The notes: generated by a model not told the origin, from the sequence alone. A stretch of DNA of 64,000 nt from JAXLXE01 sp046328115 (GCA_046328115.1 JAXLXE010000001.1:806001-870000), one strand, 5' to 3'; counted from the first letter of the stretch, positions 24,681-34,226 are shown. Made by a program: numbers and translations.

Positions 24681-25115
24681 TTAGCCCCTGCCCCAGGCCC
24701 GATCGGCCAGCCAGAACCCCAGCAGCACCGCCACTGGGCCGATGATGAAGTGCGGCAGGTTGGCACCGATGCTCACGTAGAGATTCAAGAATGAGTAGCC
24801 GGGTGTGACGGACGGATTTGCCAGCAACTCCAGCACCGACCGGCCCGTGAAGAATCCAACGACGGCGTCCGTTGAATAGAAGCTCCCGAACACCCTGAAG
24901 TAGAACCGGGACGCGACGTGCGAACGCCAGGCCGCGAACGCCGCCCACAGTCCAGAGAACCCATGGACGGCGTCGTCCAGCGGGTCAATTTTGAACAGTC
25001 CAAGCATGGCACCCTGTTCGTCGTTGAGGCCTGGCAAGTGGGTCAACACCACCACCACGATGAACCCAAGCGCGTACACGGCGCTCATCTTCCTCAGGCG
25101 CGTCCACTCAGCCAC
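24681..25115 (-). CDS. Small integral membrane protein, uncharacterised
   Basis: 144 aa with about four hydrophobic segments: SAVYALGFIVVVVLTHL, the Ala/Trp-rich segment around GLWAAFAAW, a middle amphipathic part, and LPHFIIGPVAVLLGFWLA. Charged loops carry FKIDPLDDAVH. It looks like a four-helix membrane protein without known catalytic residues. It precedes the hypothetical protein at 23564 by 7 nt. Function unknown; a partner for the anchored protein is plausible. Confidence 0.72.
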   Translation of the reverse strand: MAEWTRLRKMSAVYALGFIVVVVLTHLPGLNDEQGAMLGLFKIDPLDDAVHGFSGLWAAFAAWRSHVASRFYFRVFGSFYSTDAVVGFFTGRSVLELLANPSVTPGYSFLNLYVSIGANLPHFIIGPVAVLLGFWLADRAWGRG

Positions 25116-25276
25116 TCAGCCCTCCACCTGCCAACCCGGGCAGCCCGCCGCGAAACCATATCGCGAACGGCAGCCATGCCGCGCCCGCGCGACGTTGTGC
25201 TACCGTTGCCAGTGGGGAGGCAGCCGGCTGAGCATTGCCGCGCCCGCCACGAAGCGCCTCAGGCAGGAGATCCACG

Positions 25277-26212
25277 TTGCGCTACACCACGTTCGGCCGT
25301 ACCGGCCTCAAAGTGTCTCGACTTTCCATGGGCTGCAATCGCCTTGGGGACCCCGGGGAGGACCCTGCCCAGTGGCCGCCACTGGTGCGCAAGGCGCTGG
25401 GCCTGGGAGTGACATTCTTCGACACCAGCAACAGTTACAACCAGGGGCGAAGCGAAGCCGTGCTCGGTGAGGCGACGGCGGACAGCGCGTCGCCGGTCGT
25501 GATAGCCACCAAGGTCGGCGTTCCCGTTGAGACCAACGACTTTCCCAAGCGTAGCTTCGACGCAGCCACCATCCTCCGGGAAGCCGAGAATAGCCTCAAG
25601 CGACTGCGCCGCGAAACCATTGATCTCTACATGCTGCACAGTCCCAGCGTTGAGCAGATGGAAACTCAGTCCTGGCGCGAGGCGATCGACAAGCTCAAGA
25701 CGCAGGGGAAGGTCCGCTACTTTGGAATCTCCACCCACGACCACGCCTCCGGTATGTGGGCCATCCAGCATGGCGGGGCCGACTTCCTCCAGCTCGAGTA
25801 TCACTTGATCGACATCACCGCGGAGGAGGCGCTACTCCCCCTGGCGCGCGCCCACGATATCGGCGTGATGGTACGGATCCCATTAGCGCGTGGCCTGTTG
25901 AGCGGCAAATTTCCAGCGGGCCAGCCTATCCCGGCCGAGCAGCAGTGGCGCCGGCCCACCGGCGACCTGCTGCAACTCCGGCTGCGCCGCGTGGATCAGC
26001 TCCGATTCCTGGAGCGGCCAGGGCAGACGCTGGCGCAAGCTTCGCTCCGCTGGCTGCTCGACCAGCCCGGCATCCACTGCGTCATCCCGGGCGCCAGGAC
26101 CGTCGAGCAACTGGAGTCCAACGTGGCGGCGATAGACGGCGATCTCACCGATTCCGAACGCCGACGAATCGCGGCGCTCCAGCAGGAATGGCGCGGCGAG
26201 GGAGGCTGGTGA
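25277..26212 (+). CDS. Aldo/keto reductase
   Basis: NAD(P)H-dependent TIM-barrel oxidoreductase of 311 aa. The N-terminus is LRYTTFGRTGLKVSRLSMG. The catalytic tetrad is visible as Asp and Tyr in FFDTSNSYNQG, Lys in VIATKVG and His in LYMLHSPS. The C-terminal cofactor motif is CVIPGARTVEQLESN. The TTG at 25277 is chosen because AGGAGA lies about 7 nt upstream and it matches the family N-terminus; the frame is open back to 25235. The serine hydrolase gene follows after 48 nt on the same strand. Confidence 0.9.
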   Translation: MRYTTFGRTGLKVSRLSMGCNRLGDPGEDPAQWPPLVRKALGLGVTFFDTSNSYNQGRSEAVLGEATADSASPVVIATKVGVPVETNDFPKRSFDAATILREAENSLKRLRRETIDLYMLHSPSVEQMETQSWREAIDKLKTQGKVRYFGISTHDHASGMWAIQHGGADFLQLEYHLIDITAEEALLPLARAHDIGVMVRIPLARGLLSGKFPAGQPIPAEQQWRRPTGDLLQLRLRRVDQLRFLERPGQTLAQASLRWLLDQPGIHCVIPGARTVEQLESNVAAIDGDLTDSERRRIAALQQEWRGEGGW

Positions 26213-26260
26213 CCACACGCCCTAAGCGCGATCTCCCAACACAGAACACGGAGTGACAAC

Positions 26261-27436
26261 GTGACCGCTCTCGCAGCCCGCATTGATTCCGTACTCGCAG
26301 ACGCAGTTGAATCCGGCAAGCTGGCGGGTGTGGCGGCCACCGTTGCCGACCGCGGTGGGCCGGTGTACCGCGGGGCCTTCGGCAAGCGCGACGTGGCGGA
26401 CGGTACCCCGATGACGCCGGATACGATCTTCTGGATCGCCTCCATGACCAAGGCCATCACGTCAGTCGCGGCACTACAGATGGTCGAGCGGGGCCTCGTC
26501 ACCCTGGATGAGCCGCTGGGGCGGCTCGAGCCGGACCTAGGGTCGCTCCAGATCCTCGAGGGCTTCAACCCAGACGGCTCGGCCAGGCTCCGCCCGGCGA
26601 CGCGACCGGTCACGCTCCGCCTGCTGCTCACACACACCAGCGGGATGGTGTACGACACGTGGAACGCCAACCTGAACCGTTACATGAAGACGACCGGCAT
26701 TCCACCTCTGGGTGAGCGCAAGAACGCCACGCTCCGAGTGCCACTGGGCTTCGAGCCTGGCGAGCGCTGGGAGTACGGCATCGGCATTGACTGGGCCGGC
26801 AAACTCGTGGAGCGGCTGAGCGGACAGGCGCTGGACGAATACATCCGGCAGAACATCTGCGCGCCCCTGGGGATGATGGACACGGGGTTCGATCCCCGTG
26901 CGGGCGACTCCGAGAGAACGGCCAGCACCTACCAGCGCCAGCCAGACGGCACGCTTCGCCTGATCCGCATCGGCCAGGCAAAGGCGCCCGAGTTCTACAT
27001 GGGCGGCGGCGGGCTGTTCTCCACGGCGGACGACTACCTACTGTTCTTGCGGGCACTCCTGAACGGGGGGACGCTCAACGGCGTGCGCATCCTCAACGAA
27101 GATACGGTGGCAGAAGCAAACCGCAACCAGATCGGAGACCTCAAGGTCAACGTGCTGCTCAGCGACGTGCCGGAGCGATCGAACAACGCCGATCTTCTTC
27201 CCGGGATCGTCAACAAGTGGGGCCTGGCCTACATGCTGAACACCCAGCCCGTGCCAGGCGGCAGATCCGCGGGGAGCCTGGCCTGGGCAGGCATCCGCAA
27301 CACCTACTACTGGCTGGACCCGGCGGCCGGGCTCGCGGCGGTGTTCATGACCCAGGTCATGCCGTTCGCGGATCCGACGTGTCTCCAGGTGCTGGGGGCG
27401 ATGGAACGCGCCATCTACCGCTCAGATGGCGCCTAA
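26261..27436 (+). CDS. Beta-lactamase-fold serine hydrolase (class C/esterase type)
   Basis: 391 aa without a clear signal peptide, so probably cytoplasmic. The nucleophile motif S61-M-T-K64 follows IFWIA. WEYGIGIDWAG carries the Tyr of the second motif, and LAWAGIRNTYYWLDP is the third motif region typical of EstB-like esterases. The GTG start has GGAG 7 nt upstream. It is co-directional with the aldo/keto reductase. It probably hydrolyses esters or lactones rather than beta-lactams; the substrate is unknown. Confidence 0.88.
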   Translation: MTALAARIDSVLADAVESGKLAGVAATVADRGGPVYRGAFGKRDVADGTPMTPDTIFWIASMTKAITSVAALQMVERGLVTLDEPLGRLEPDLGSLQILEGFNPDGSARLRPATRPVTLRLLLTHTSGMVYDTWNANLNRYMKTTGIPPLGERKNATLRVPLGFEPGERWEYGIGIDWAGKLVERLSGQALDEYIRQNICAPLGMMDTGFDPRAGDSERTASTYQRQPDGTLRLIRIGQAKAPEFYMGGGGLFSTADDYLLFLRALLNGGTLNGVRILNEDTVAEANRNQIGDLKVNVLLSDVPERSNNADLLPGIVNKWGLAYMLNTQPVPGGRSAGSLAWAGIRNTYYWLDPAAGLAAVFMTQVMPFADPTCLQVLGAMERAIYRSDGA

Positions 27437-27463
27437 ACTGGAGCGAGATCATCCGTGCACGAT

Positions 27464-27490
27464 GGGACAACAAGGCGACTTGTTGTCCCT
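27464..27490 (+). terminator. Hairpin after the serine hydrolase gene
   Basis: GGGACAACAA and TTGTTGTCCC form a perfect 10-bp stem around a 7-nt loop, 27 nt after the stop codon. There is no T-run. It could be a terminator, or an operator for the promoter starting at 27535. Confidence 0.5.
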
Positions 27491-27534
27491 CACTCGCGAC
27501 GAGAAGCGTGACAACATACGACAGAAGTAGCCGT

Positions 27535-27563
27535 TGACGAACCGACAGTCCTGGAGTAAAGTC
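27535..27563 (+). promoter_or_regulatory. Near-consensus sigma70-type promoter for the binding protein at 27681
   Basis: TTGACG at 27535-27540 and TAAAGT at 27558-27563 with a 17-nt spacer. The predicted start point is about 110 nt before the ATG at 27681, so the gene has a sizeable leader. Confidence 0.65.
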
Positions 27564-27680
27564 ACGGCGGCGGTTCTCGGCAACGCCGCGATATCGCCCC
27601 GTGCGTGGAAGCTGCGCATGGAGAATCCAGACTCTCTCCGTCGCCGATGTCATGCGGCGACGTGTACGGAGGAGACGGGT

Positions 27681-29909
27681 ATGAGCGAGGGGACTGAGGA
27701 AGTCCGCGCACCAGAGACGCCGAAGCTCGTTTCGCGTCGCTCTTTCCTGGGCATGGGCCTTGTCGCGGCCGCTGCCGTTCCGCTCGCGGCGGCCTGCGGC
27801 CAGCAGCCAGCGCCGGCGGCCCCGGCCAAGCCAGCAGAGCCCGCGAAGCCCGCCGAGGCGGCAAAGCCGGCCGAGGCCGCGAAGCCAGCAGAGGCGGCAA
27901 AGCCGGCAGAAGCCGCGAAACCGGCCGAGGCCGCCAAGCCGGCCGCTCCAGCGGCGCCCGCTGCAAAGGCGGCAGAGAAGCCGGGCGCGAACCTCATCGG
28001 CAAGCTCGAGGGCGCCACCATTGCCACCGAGATGCCGAAGAAGTTCGCCGAGGCGCCGATGCTCGCCGACCTCGTCAAGGCGGGCAAGCTTCCGGCCGTC
28101 GAGAAGCGGATCTCCGACGAGCCGATGGTCCTCAAGCCCATCAGCGAGACCGGCAAGTACGGCGGCACCTGGCGCCGTGGGTTCACCGGCCCGGCCGACG
28201 GCGAGAACATGAACCGCATCATGGCGGTGGACCGCCTGATCTTCGTGGACTACACCGGCGACAAGATTGTCCCCTCCCTCGCGAAGGAGTGGAAGATCCT
28301 GGACGGCGGCAAGACCATCCGCATCACCCTCCGCAAAGGTCTGAAGTGGTCAGACGGCGAGCCGTTCAACACCGACGACGTCATGTTCTGGTTCGAGGAT
28401 CTCTATTCCAATAAGGAGATCCTGCCGTCCGGCACCGTTGAAATGACCATCAACGGGAAGCCCGGCCAGTTCGTGAAGGTTGACGAGCTCACGTTCGACG
28501 CAAAATTCCCCGATCCATATCCGATGTTCGTGGACATTCTGTCCGCGTTCACCTCGGTCGGCGGTGGCCACGCGCTCGGCGGCACCCAGTTCGGTGGCTT
28601 CATGGGCTCATTTGCCCCCGCCCACTACCTCAAGCAGTTCCACCCCAAGTACGCGGACAAGGCCAAGCTGGACCAGATGGCCAAGGACGCCAAGTTCGAC
28701 GGGTGGCTGGCTCTGCTCAAGTTCAAGAACAACTACCAGCTCAACCCCGAGTGCCCGGTCATGACGCCGTGGCGCACGGTCAACCCGATCAACACCCCCA
28801 ACTGGGTGCTGGAGCGGAATCCGTACTTCTGGTGCGTGGACACCGAGGGCAATCAGCTCCCGTACATCGACAAGGTCTCCTTGACCCTTGCCGAGAACAT
28901 CGAGGTGGCCAACCTCCGCGGCATCGCCGGAGAGTACGACCTGCAGACGCGCCACCTGGGTATGGACAAGCTCCCGCTGTTCATCGAGAACCAGCAGGCT
29001 CGTGGCTACAAGGTGGTGCTGGATCCGTCGCAGGACGCAACGGTCACTGGCATCCACATCAACGCCACATTCGAGCAGGACCCAGAGGTTGGGAAGTGGC
29101 TGAACAATAAGGACTTCCGCCGCGCCCTCTCCATGGGCATCGACCGGGAGCAGTTCAACGAGGCGTTTTACGTGGGTCTGGCCACGCCGAGCTCACTCGC
29201 CCCGGCGGATGACTCACCCGAGAGCCCCGGGCCAGAGTGGCGCAAGAAGTGGGCCACTCTGGACGTCAACGCGGCCAACGCACTGCTGGACAAGATCGGC
29301 CTGGACAAGAAGGACGCTGAGGGGTTCCGCCTCCGCTCCGATGGTAAGGGCCGGCTCCGCGTGGAGCTTGGTACCGTGGGCGCGGCGTTCCAGCCCTGGA
29401 CCCAGCAGATGGAGATGGTGGCCCAGCACTGGAAGAAGATAGGGATCGCCGCGGACGTGAAGGAGCAGGAGCGAAGCCTGGCCGACACCAACGCGCGGAG
29501 CAACCTGCACCAGACCCGAATCTGGGGCGGCGGATCCTCCGAGATCTTCCTGTGGCCTCGGCACGACCTGCCGTCTGAGCTCAACGAGCCGTTCAGCGGC
29601 ACGCTCTACGCCCAGTGGTACGTCTCCAACGGCGCCCAGGGCAAGAAGCCGGAGGATGCGGACCTGCTCAAGGCGTACGAGCTCTTGCGAGCGGGCGCCG
29701 GCGTTGAGACCGCGGAGCGCAACAAACTGGCGCAGGAGCTCAAGAAGCTGATCGTGGACAACGTCTGGGTTATCGGAACCGTTGGGTTCCACCCCAGCCC
29801 GCGCATCATCAGCAACAAGTTGGGCAACGTGCCCCAGCGGCTCAAGTGGAAGCCCAGCAACCGTACGCCGGGTTCCACCCACCCCGCCACGTACTACTTC
29901 AAGAGCTGA
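27681..29909 (+). CDS. Orphan ABC substrate-binding lipoprotein, family 5, with long KPAEAA linker
   Basis: 742 aa. A twin-arginine signal (SRRSFLGMGL) leads to a lipobox (PLAAAC), and then a linker with about seven K-P-A-E-x-A units. The SBP_bac_5 domain follows, with IRITLRKGLKWSDGEPF near residue 220 and the ligand-lobe motif WLNNKDFRRALSMGIDR. The ATG at 27681 has GGAGGAG 6 nt upstream; the frame upstream to 27534 covers the promoter. No permease genes follow: a strong terminator comes next, so it must work with permeases encoded elsewhere. The ligand is unknown. Confidence 0.9.
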   Translation: MSEGTEEVRAPETPKLVSRRSFLGMGLVAAAAVPLAAACGQQPAPAAPAKPAEPAKPAEAAKPAEAAKPAEAAKPAEAAKPAEAAKPAAPAAPAAKAAEKPGANLIGKLEGATIATEMPKKFAEAPMLADLVKAGKLPAVEKRISDEPMVLKPISETGKYGGTWRRGFTGPADGENMNRIMAVDRLIFVDYTGDKIVPSLAKEWKILDGGKTIRITLRKGLKWSDGEPFNTDDVMFWFEDLYSNKEILPSGTVEMTINGKPGQFVKVDELTFDAKFPDPYPMFVDILSAFTSVGGGHALGGTQFGGFMGSFAPAHYLKQFHPKYADKAKLDQMAKDAKFDGWLALLKFKNNYQLNPECPVMTPWRTVNPINTPNWVLERNPYFWCVDTEGNQLPYIDKVSLTLAENIEVANLRGIAGEYDLQTRHLGMDKLPLFIENQQARGYKVVLDPSQDATVTGIHINATFEQDPEVGKWLNNKDFRRALSMGIDREQFNEAFYVGLATPSSLAPADDSPESPGPEWRKKWATLDVNAANALLDKIGLDKKDAEGFRLRSDGKGRLRVELGTVGAAFQPWTQQMEMVAQHWKKIGIAADVKEQERSLADTNARSNLHQTRIWGGGSSEIFLWPRHDLPSELNEPFSGTLYAQWYVSNGAQGKKPEDADLLKAYELLRAGAGVETAERNKLAQELKKLIVDNVWVIGTVGFHPSPRIISNKLGNVPQRLKWKPSNRTPGSTHPATYYFKS

Positions 29910-29925
29910 CCGCGGTCAGCAGTTC

Positions 29926-29965
29926 TGCAAGAGCCCCCGAGACCTTGGTCTCGGGGGCTCTTGCA
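29926..29965 (+). terminator. Strong intrinsic terminator
   Basis: A perfect 19-bp stem (TGCAAGAGCCCCCGAGACC and its complement) with a minimal loop begins 17 nt after the binding-protein stop. It also closes the convergent gene at 30031, so it may work in both directions. Confidence 0.85.
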
Positions 29966-30030
29966 ATTCAACCCTCAACCGATCCGCCGCAAGCACGAAC
30001 GCGCCTCGACGCCCGGCAGACTGGGCGATC

Positions 30031-31374
30031 TCAGGCGCGCGACGGGACGGGCAGTCCCAGGTTCTCGCGAAGCGTCAGCCCCGCGTAGTCACGGTGGAAC
30101 AGCCCGCGGCGTTGCAGCTCAGGCACAACCATCGTGGCGAACTCCTCGTATGCGCCCGGCACGTGGGTGGCGGCGATGACGAACCCGTCACACGCCCGCT
30201 CCGCGAACCACTGCTCCATCTGGTCAACCACCTGACGGGGCGTACCCACAAAGCGGGGGTGATCGCGCACCGTGCCCCGTCCGCTCAATTCGATGAAGTC
30301 GCGGACAGTCGGGTTTGGCTTCCCCGCCGCGCGGATCACGCGATCGCGCAATGCTTGCAGCCCGCTGATCGAGTCTAGCTCCTCAGCGGTGAACGGATCA
30401 TCCAGGCCCTTGGTCGAGAAGTCGAAGTTCAGGCCCTCAGATAGGAGCGCGAGGGCATCTATCGGCCGGGCCAGCGACTGGACGTACTCATCCCTTGCCT
30501 CAGCCTCAGCTTGCGTCTCGGCCACCACGGTGTAGATTGCGGGGCAAATGGAGACCAGATCGGGGTCACGGCCAGCCCCCGCGACCTCATCCTTGATCAG
30601 ACGATACTCCTCCTGAGCGCGAGGGATGCTGTGCTGCGCGACGAACAGCAGCTCGCCCCAACGTCCCGCGAACCTACGGCCCCGACCGCTCTGCCCCGCC
30701 TGCATGATGACCGGCCGCCCCTGCGGCGTGCGCGGCACGGTGAACGGCCCGCGCGTCCGGAACCAGCGCCCCGCGTGCTCGATTCGCCGAACTTTCGCGG
30801 GATCGGCGAACACGTCCGCTTCTCGGTCGAACACGATGGCGTCATCCGCCCAGCTATCCCAGTGTCCTAGCACCGCCTCCATAAACTCATCGGCGCGGTC
30901 ATATCGGGTGTCATGGTCCAGGTGTTCGCGGGCACCGAAGTTTGCCGCCTCCGAGTTGTTCAGCGACGTCACGACGTTCCAGGCCGCCCGCCCGCCGACC
31001 ATATGGTCCAGCGTCGCAAACACCCGCGCCACGTGGAACGGCTCGTGGTAGCTGGTTGAATAGGTCCCGCCCAACCCAAGGCAACGTGTGGACATTCCCA
31101 TGACCGTGAGCAGCGGGATCAGATCCAGCTTCACCACTCGAACGCCATTGCGTACGGACTCCGCGAAGTCGTCGCCGTATCGATCAGGCATGGCGAGGCG
31201 ATCATCGAAGAAGGCCACGTGGAACTTAGCCTCCTCCAGGATCTGCGCGATGCGCCGATAGTAGTCCGCGGTGAGGAAGCCGGGGCTGCTCTCTCGGTGG
31301 CGCCACGAGCCTGGGTAGTTCGAGCAGTTCTGGGCCTGCAGGAACGCCACGAGCTTCATGGTTCTATCCGCCAT
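30031..31374 (-). CDS. Flavin-dependent monooxygenase, NtaA/SnaA/DszA family
   Basis: 447 aa luciferase-like two-component monooxygenase. The diagnostic family block SYHEPFHVARVFATLDHMV followed by GGRAAWNVVTS sits near residues 110-145, with PVIMQAGQSGRGRRFAGRW further on. These enzymes use FMNH2 from a separate reductase to oxidise nitrilotriacetate, sulfones or similar compounds. No reductase gene is adjacent. It lies 60 nt downstream of the enolase-superfamily gene at 31435, same strand, so the two probably form an operon. The ATG at 31359 is an alternative start. Confidence 0.9.
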   Translation of the reverse strand: MADRTMKLVAFLQAQNCSNYPGSWRHRESSPGFLTADYYRRIAQILEEAKFHVAFFDDRLAMPDRYGDDFAESVRNGVRVVKLDLIPLLTVMGMSTRCLGLGGTYSTSYHEPFHVARVFATLDHMVGGRAAWNVVTSLNNSEAANFGAREHLDHDTRYDRADEFMEAVLGHWDSWADDAIVFDREADVFADPAKVRRIEHAGRWFRTRGPFTVPRTPQGRPVIMQAGQSGRGRRFAGRWGELLFVAQHSIPRAQEEYRLIKDEVAGAGRDPDLVSICPAIYTVVAETQAEAEARDEYVQSLARPIDALALLSEGLNFDFSTKGLDDPFTAEELDSISGLQALRDRVIRAAGKPNPTVRDFIELSGRGTVRDHPRFVGTPRQVVDQMEQWFAERACDGFVIAATHVPGAYEEFATMVVPELQRRGLFHRDYAGLTLRENLGLPVPSRA

Positions 31375-31434
31375 TGCCCCGACTCCCTCTCGTTGGTTTC
31401 AGCAGGCGCGTCTATATGAGCGCAAACCGCACGC

Positions 31435-32505
31435 CTACGCCTTCAGCCGCTCAAATGCCGCCTCGTCAAGCTCCAGCCCGAGCCCCGGGCGATCAGGCAG
31501 CGTCACCACGCCATCCCGCGGCAGGATGGGCTCGCGATACAGCGAGAGCACCTCCGGATCCCACACCTGGTATTCGTGCGGACGGGTAGCGTTCACGTAG
31601 GTGGAGTACAGATGCAGGCTGGCGGCACTGGAGACGCCGGCGGATGGGCAGTGCGGCATGATGGGCTTGTCAAATGCCGTTGCCAGATCGAAGATGCGCC
31701 GCACCTCGCTGATACCGCCGGCCATCACGATGTCCGGCTGGAGAATGTCCGGATTCCCAATCTGGATAAGGTCACGGAACTGCCAACGGGTGTGCTCCTG
31801 CTCGCCCGACGAGACTGGCACGTCCAGCGCGTCAGCCACCTGCCGAAGCCCAAGGTAGTCGTACTGGGGTAGCGGCTCCTCGAAGTGAGCGATGCCCAGC
31901 CGCTCGAACGCGCGCCCCTGACGGATCGCCGTGCTTACGGAGTAGCCGTTGTTGGCGTCGAAACTCAGCGGGACCTCTGGCGGCAAAAACCCGCGACAGA
32001 GCTCAAACATGCGCAGGTCCTTGGCCGGATTGGCGTCCTGCCGATCTGAGTTCCAGTCCATCCGGATCTTGAAGGCGCGGAAGCCATCGGCGTAGCCCTT
32101 CTGCACGCGCTCGAGCATCTCCTCAGGCTGCATGCTCCAGCCTAGTCCGATACTGAGGTAGACGGGCATGGTCTTGCGAACCGATCCGCCCAGCAGGTCA
32201 CACACCGGGACGCTGGCGGCCTTAGCCGCGATGTCCCAGCACGCGATGTCGATCGCTCCGATCGCCGTGGTCTGGAGGCCCTTCGAGCCTGTCCTGGTGG
32301 TCCCATAGAACATCTGGTCCCAGAGCCGCGTGACGAGGCGTGGATCCTTGCCGACGACGATGGGCTTGAATCCCTCCTCGATCAGGCCTCGCAACCCCGG
32401 CATGCTGGAGGCCTCGCCCAAGCCAACGATGCCCTCGTCGGTGAACACGCGAACAATCGATCCGCGAATCCGCAATCGATCCACCTGGATGTCTGTGATC
32501 TTCAC
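31435..32505 (-). CDS. Mandelate racemase/muconate lactonizing enzyme-family protein
   Basis: 356 aa enolase-superfamily enzyme. The N-terminal capping domain (VRVFTDEGIVGLGEAS) is followed by the barrel with GFRAFKIRMDWNSDR, metal ligands in LSFDANNGYS (Asp), HFEEPLP (Glu) and SGEQEHTRW (Glu), and a late His in MPHCPSAG. This suggests a sugar-acid dehydratase or epimerase rather than a true cycloisomerase. It is upstream of the NtaA-type gene and divergent from the SMP-30-like gene, so a sugar-acid/lactone catabolic theme is plausible. Confidence 0.88.
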   Translation of the reverse strand: MKITDIQVDRLRIRGSIVRVFTDEGIVGLGEASSMPGLRGLIEEGFKPIVVGKDPRLVTRLWDQMFYGTTRTGSKGLQTTAIGAIDIACWDIAAKAASVPVCDLLGGSVRKTMPVYLSIGLGWSMQPEEMLERVQKGYADGFRAFKIRMDWNSDRQDANPAKDLRMFELCRGFLPPEVPLSFDANNGYSVSTAIRQGRAFERLGIAHFEEPLPQYDYLGLRQVADALDVPVSSGEQEHTRWQFRDLIQIGNPDILQPDIVMAGGISEVRRIFDLATAFDKPIMPHCPSAGVSSAASLHLYSTYVNATRPHEYQVWDPEVLSLYREPILPRDGVVTLPDRPGLGLELDEAAFERLKA

Positions 32506-32897
32506 GCCAAACTCCCTTGCCGTCCTCGGGCAATGAGCAGTCTATGCCAAGTCCTCGGCCGCGCGCTGCGCGCAGATCGCCACCCACGGGTATGTGACTC
32601 GCGCACTCTCGGTTGCGAAACTCCCGTGCGTACTTGACATTTTCACGCGGATGCTGTTTCCTGGCACCACGCGACCCGTCGCGGTGTCGCGGCGATACGA
32701 TCCGGTGCAGCGCGGTGCTACGCCGGATCCGGCAGACGCAAAGGAGCGGCCGCTGCGCATGGTTCGAGCAGTCTGTTCCGTCCGGCGGCGCTGCGCGACA
32801 GCCGCCTTTCGAGGGACCACCCACCCTCCGTGGTCCGTCAAGCGCGTGTGTCCGTGCCATCGATCGCAAACCAGCCAGCACTCAGGAGGGAAATCAG
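32506..32897. other. Divergent intergenic region with an inverted repeat
   Basis: These 392 nt lie between the leftward enolase-superfamily gene and the rightward SMP-30-like gene. The open frames crossing it lack ribosome-binding sites and family matches. It contains TTGACA at 32634-32639, with no acceptable -10 at 17-18 nt. It also has an inverted repeat CGCGAC-CC-GTCGCG at 32670-32683 that could be an operator shared by the two directions. Confidence 0.4.
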
Positions 32898-34127
32898 ATG
32901 AGCCAGCCGTCCCGCGTCAGTGGGGCCCTCTCAAGAAGATCCGCCATCAAGGCGCTCACCGCGCTCACCGCCGCCACGATGATCACGCCGAGCGCGGCAA
33001 ACGCCCAACAGGCGAACCCTGAGGGACCGGCAAACCCTGCCACGGTCATCACCTACCCACCGCGCGACTTCGGCCCAAACGGAGCGCCCACGGTCTACTT
33101 CGCCGATCCGGACATCCTCACCGTGGATCCGGCGTTCAACGGGCTGCGCCAGGGAAACACCACGATTCAGCGGTTGTACACAGGAACGCTCTGGGCAGAG
33201 GGCCCGGCATGGAATGCCCAGGGACGATATCTGGTGTGGAGCGACATCCCGAACAACCGTCAGATGCGCTGGCTGGAGGATGACGGCCACGTCAGCGTAT
33301 TTCGTAGCCCGTCGAACAACAGCAACGGCAACACATTTGACTTCCAGGGGCGGCAGATCTCTTGCGAACACCTGACCCGGCGCGTGGTGCGGTACGAGCT
33401 GGATGGCTCTGTCACCATCATCGCGGACAAGTTCGATGGAAAGCGGCTGAACTCCCCGAACGACGCGGCCGCGCATCCCGACGGTAGCATCTGGTTTACC
33501 GATCCCCCGTACGGCGGCCAGCTCTACGAAGGTGCACCGGACGCACCCGGCGGGCCGAGCAACGCCAACGGTCGGATCAACCCGCGGCTTGGTCAGCCGC
33601 CGGACATCGGGTTCGACAAGCGGCAGCTTCTGACCAACGTATACCGCTGGGATCCGAGCGGACGCCTCGACATCGTTGTAAACGACGCGCAGGTGCCGGA
33701 TCCGAACGGCCTTTGCTTCGCGCCGGACTTCAAGAAGCTCTATGTGGTCAGCACCGGTCGAGGACCAGGTGATGCCCGTCCGGGCGGCACCGGCAACGTC
33801 ATCGTCTTTGACGTGACGGCGGACAACAAGTGCGTCAATCAGCGCGAGTTCTCCGATTTCATGATCAACGGCATCAAGTGCGGTCCGGACGGCGTACGGT
33901 GCGACGTTGAGGGCAACCTCTGGTGTTCCAGCAACGCCGGCCGCAGTCTGGGCTACAGCGGGGTCACCGTGTGGTCACCTGAGGGCACGTTGTTAGGGCG
34001 TATCCGTGTCCCTGAGACGGTGGGTAACATCACCTTCGGCGGACCAAAGCGAAATCGCCTGTTCATGGCGGCCAGCCAGTCGCTCTACGCGGTGTACACC
34101 AGCACCCAGGGCGCGGCCCCGGGTTGA
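32898..34127 (+). CDS. SMP-30/gluconolactonase-like beta-propeller protein with Tat signal
   Basis: 409 aa. The N-terminus LSRRSAIKALTALTAATM followed by SAANAQ is a twin-arginine export signal with a signal peptidase site. The rest is a six-bladed propeller: LWAEGPAWNAQGRYLVWSD carries the metal-binding Glu, and RLNSPNDAAAHPDGSIWFTD carries the Asn/Asp ligands typical of SMP-30 lactonases. The ATG at 32898 has GGAGGG 8 nt upstream. It probably hydrolyses an aldonolactone or related ester outside the cytoplasm. It is divergent from the enolase-superfamily enzyme. Confidence 0.88.
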   Translation: MSQPSRVSGALSRRSAIKALTALTAATMITPSAANAQQANPEGPANPATVITYPPRDFGPNGAPTVYFADPDILTVDPAFNGLRQGNTTIQRLYTGTLWAEGPAWNAQGRYLVWSDIPNNRQMRWLEDDGHVSVFRSPSNNSNGNTFDFQGRQISCEHLTRRVVRYELDGSVTIIADKFDGKRLNSPNDAAAHPDGSIWFTDPPYGGQLYEGAPDAPGGPSNANGRINPRLGQPPDIGFDKRQLLTNVYRWDPSGRLDIVVNDAQVPDPNGLCFAPDFKKLYVVSTGRGPGDARPGGTGNVIVFDVTADNKCVNQREFSDFMINGIKCGPDGVRCDVEGNLWCSSNAGRSLGYSGVTVWSPEGTLLGRIRVPETVGNITFGGPKRNRLFMAASQSLYAVYTSTQGAAPG

Positions 34128-34226
34128 TCGGCGCCGGGGTGGCGGTGGATGCCGCCGCCCCGCGTTTCGGGCCAATGTACTGGCCAGTCCGCGGCCGACA
34201 GATCGGTTAAGGTTGTCCCAGGTCTG

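Noticed and set aside
27760..28212. Arg/Pro/Ser-rich frames on both strands across the K-P-A-E linker
   Set aside because: They are by-products of the repetitive G+C-rich linker DNA; the family-5 binding protein explains the region.
32634..32662. TTGACA as promoter for the SMP-30-like gene
   Set aside because: No acceptable -10 hexamer lies 16-19 nt downstream.
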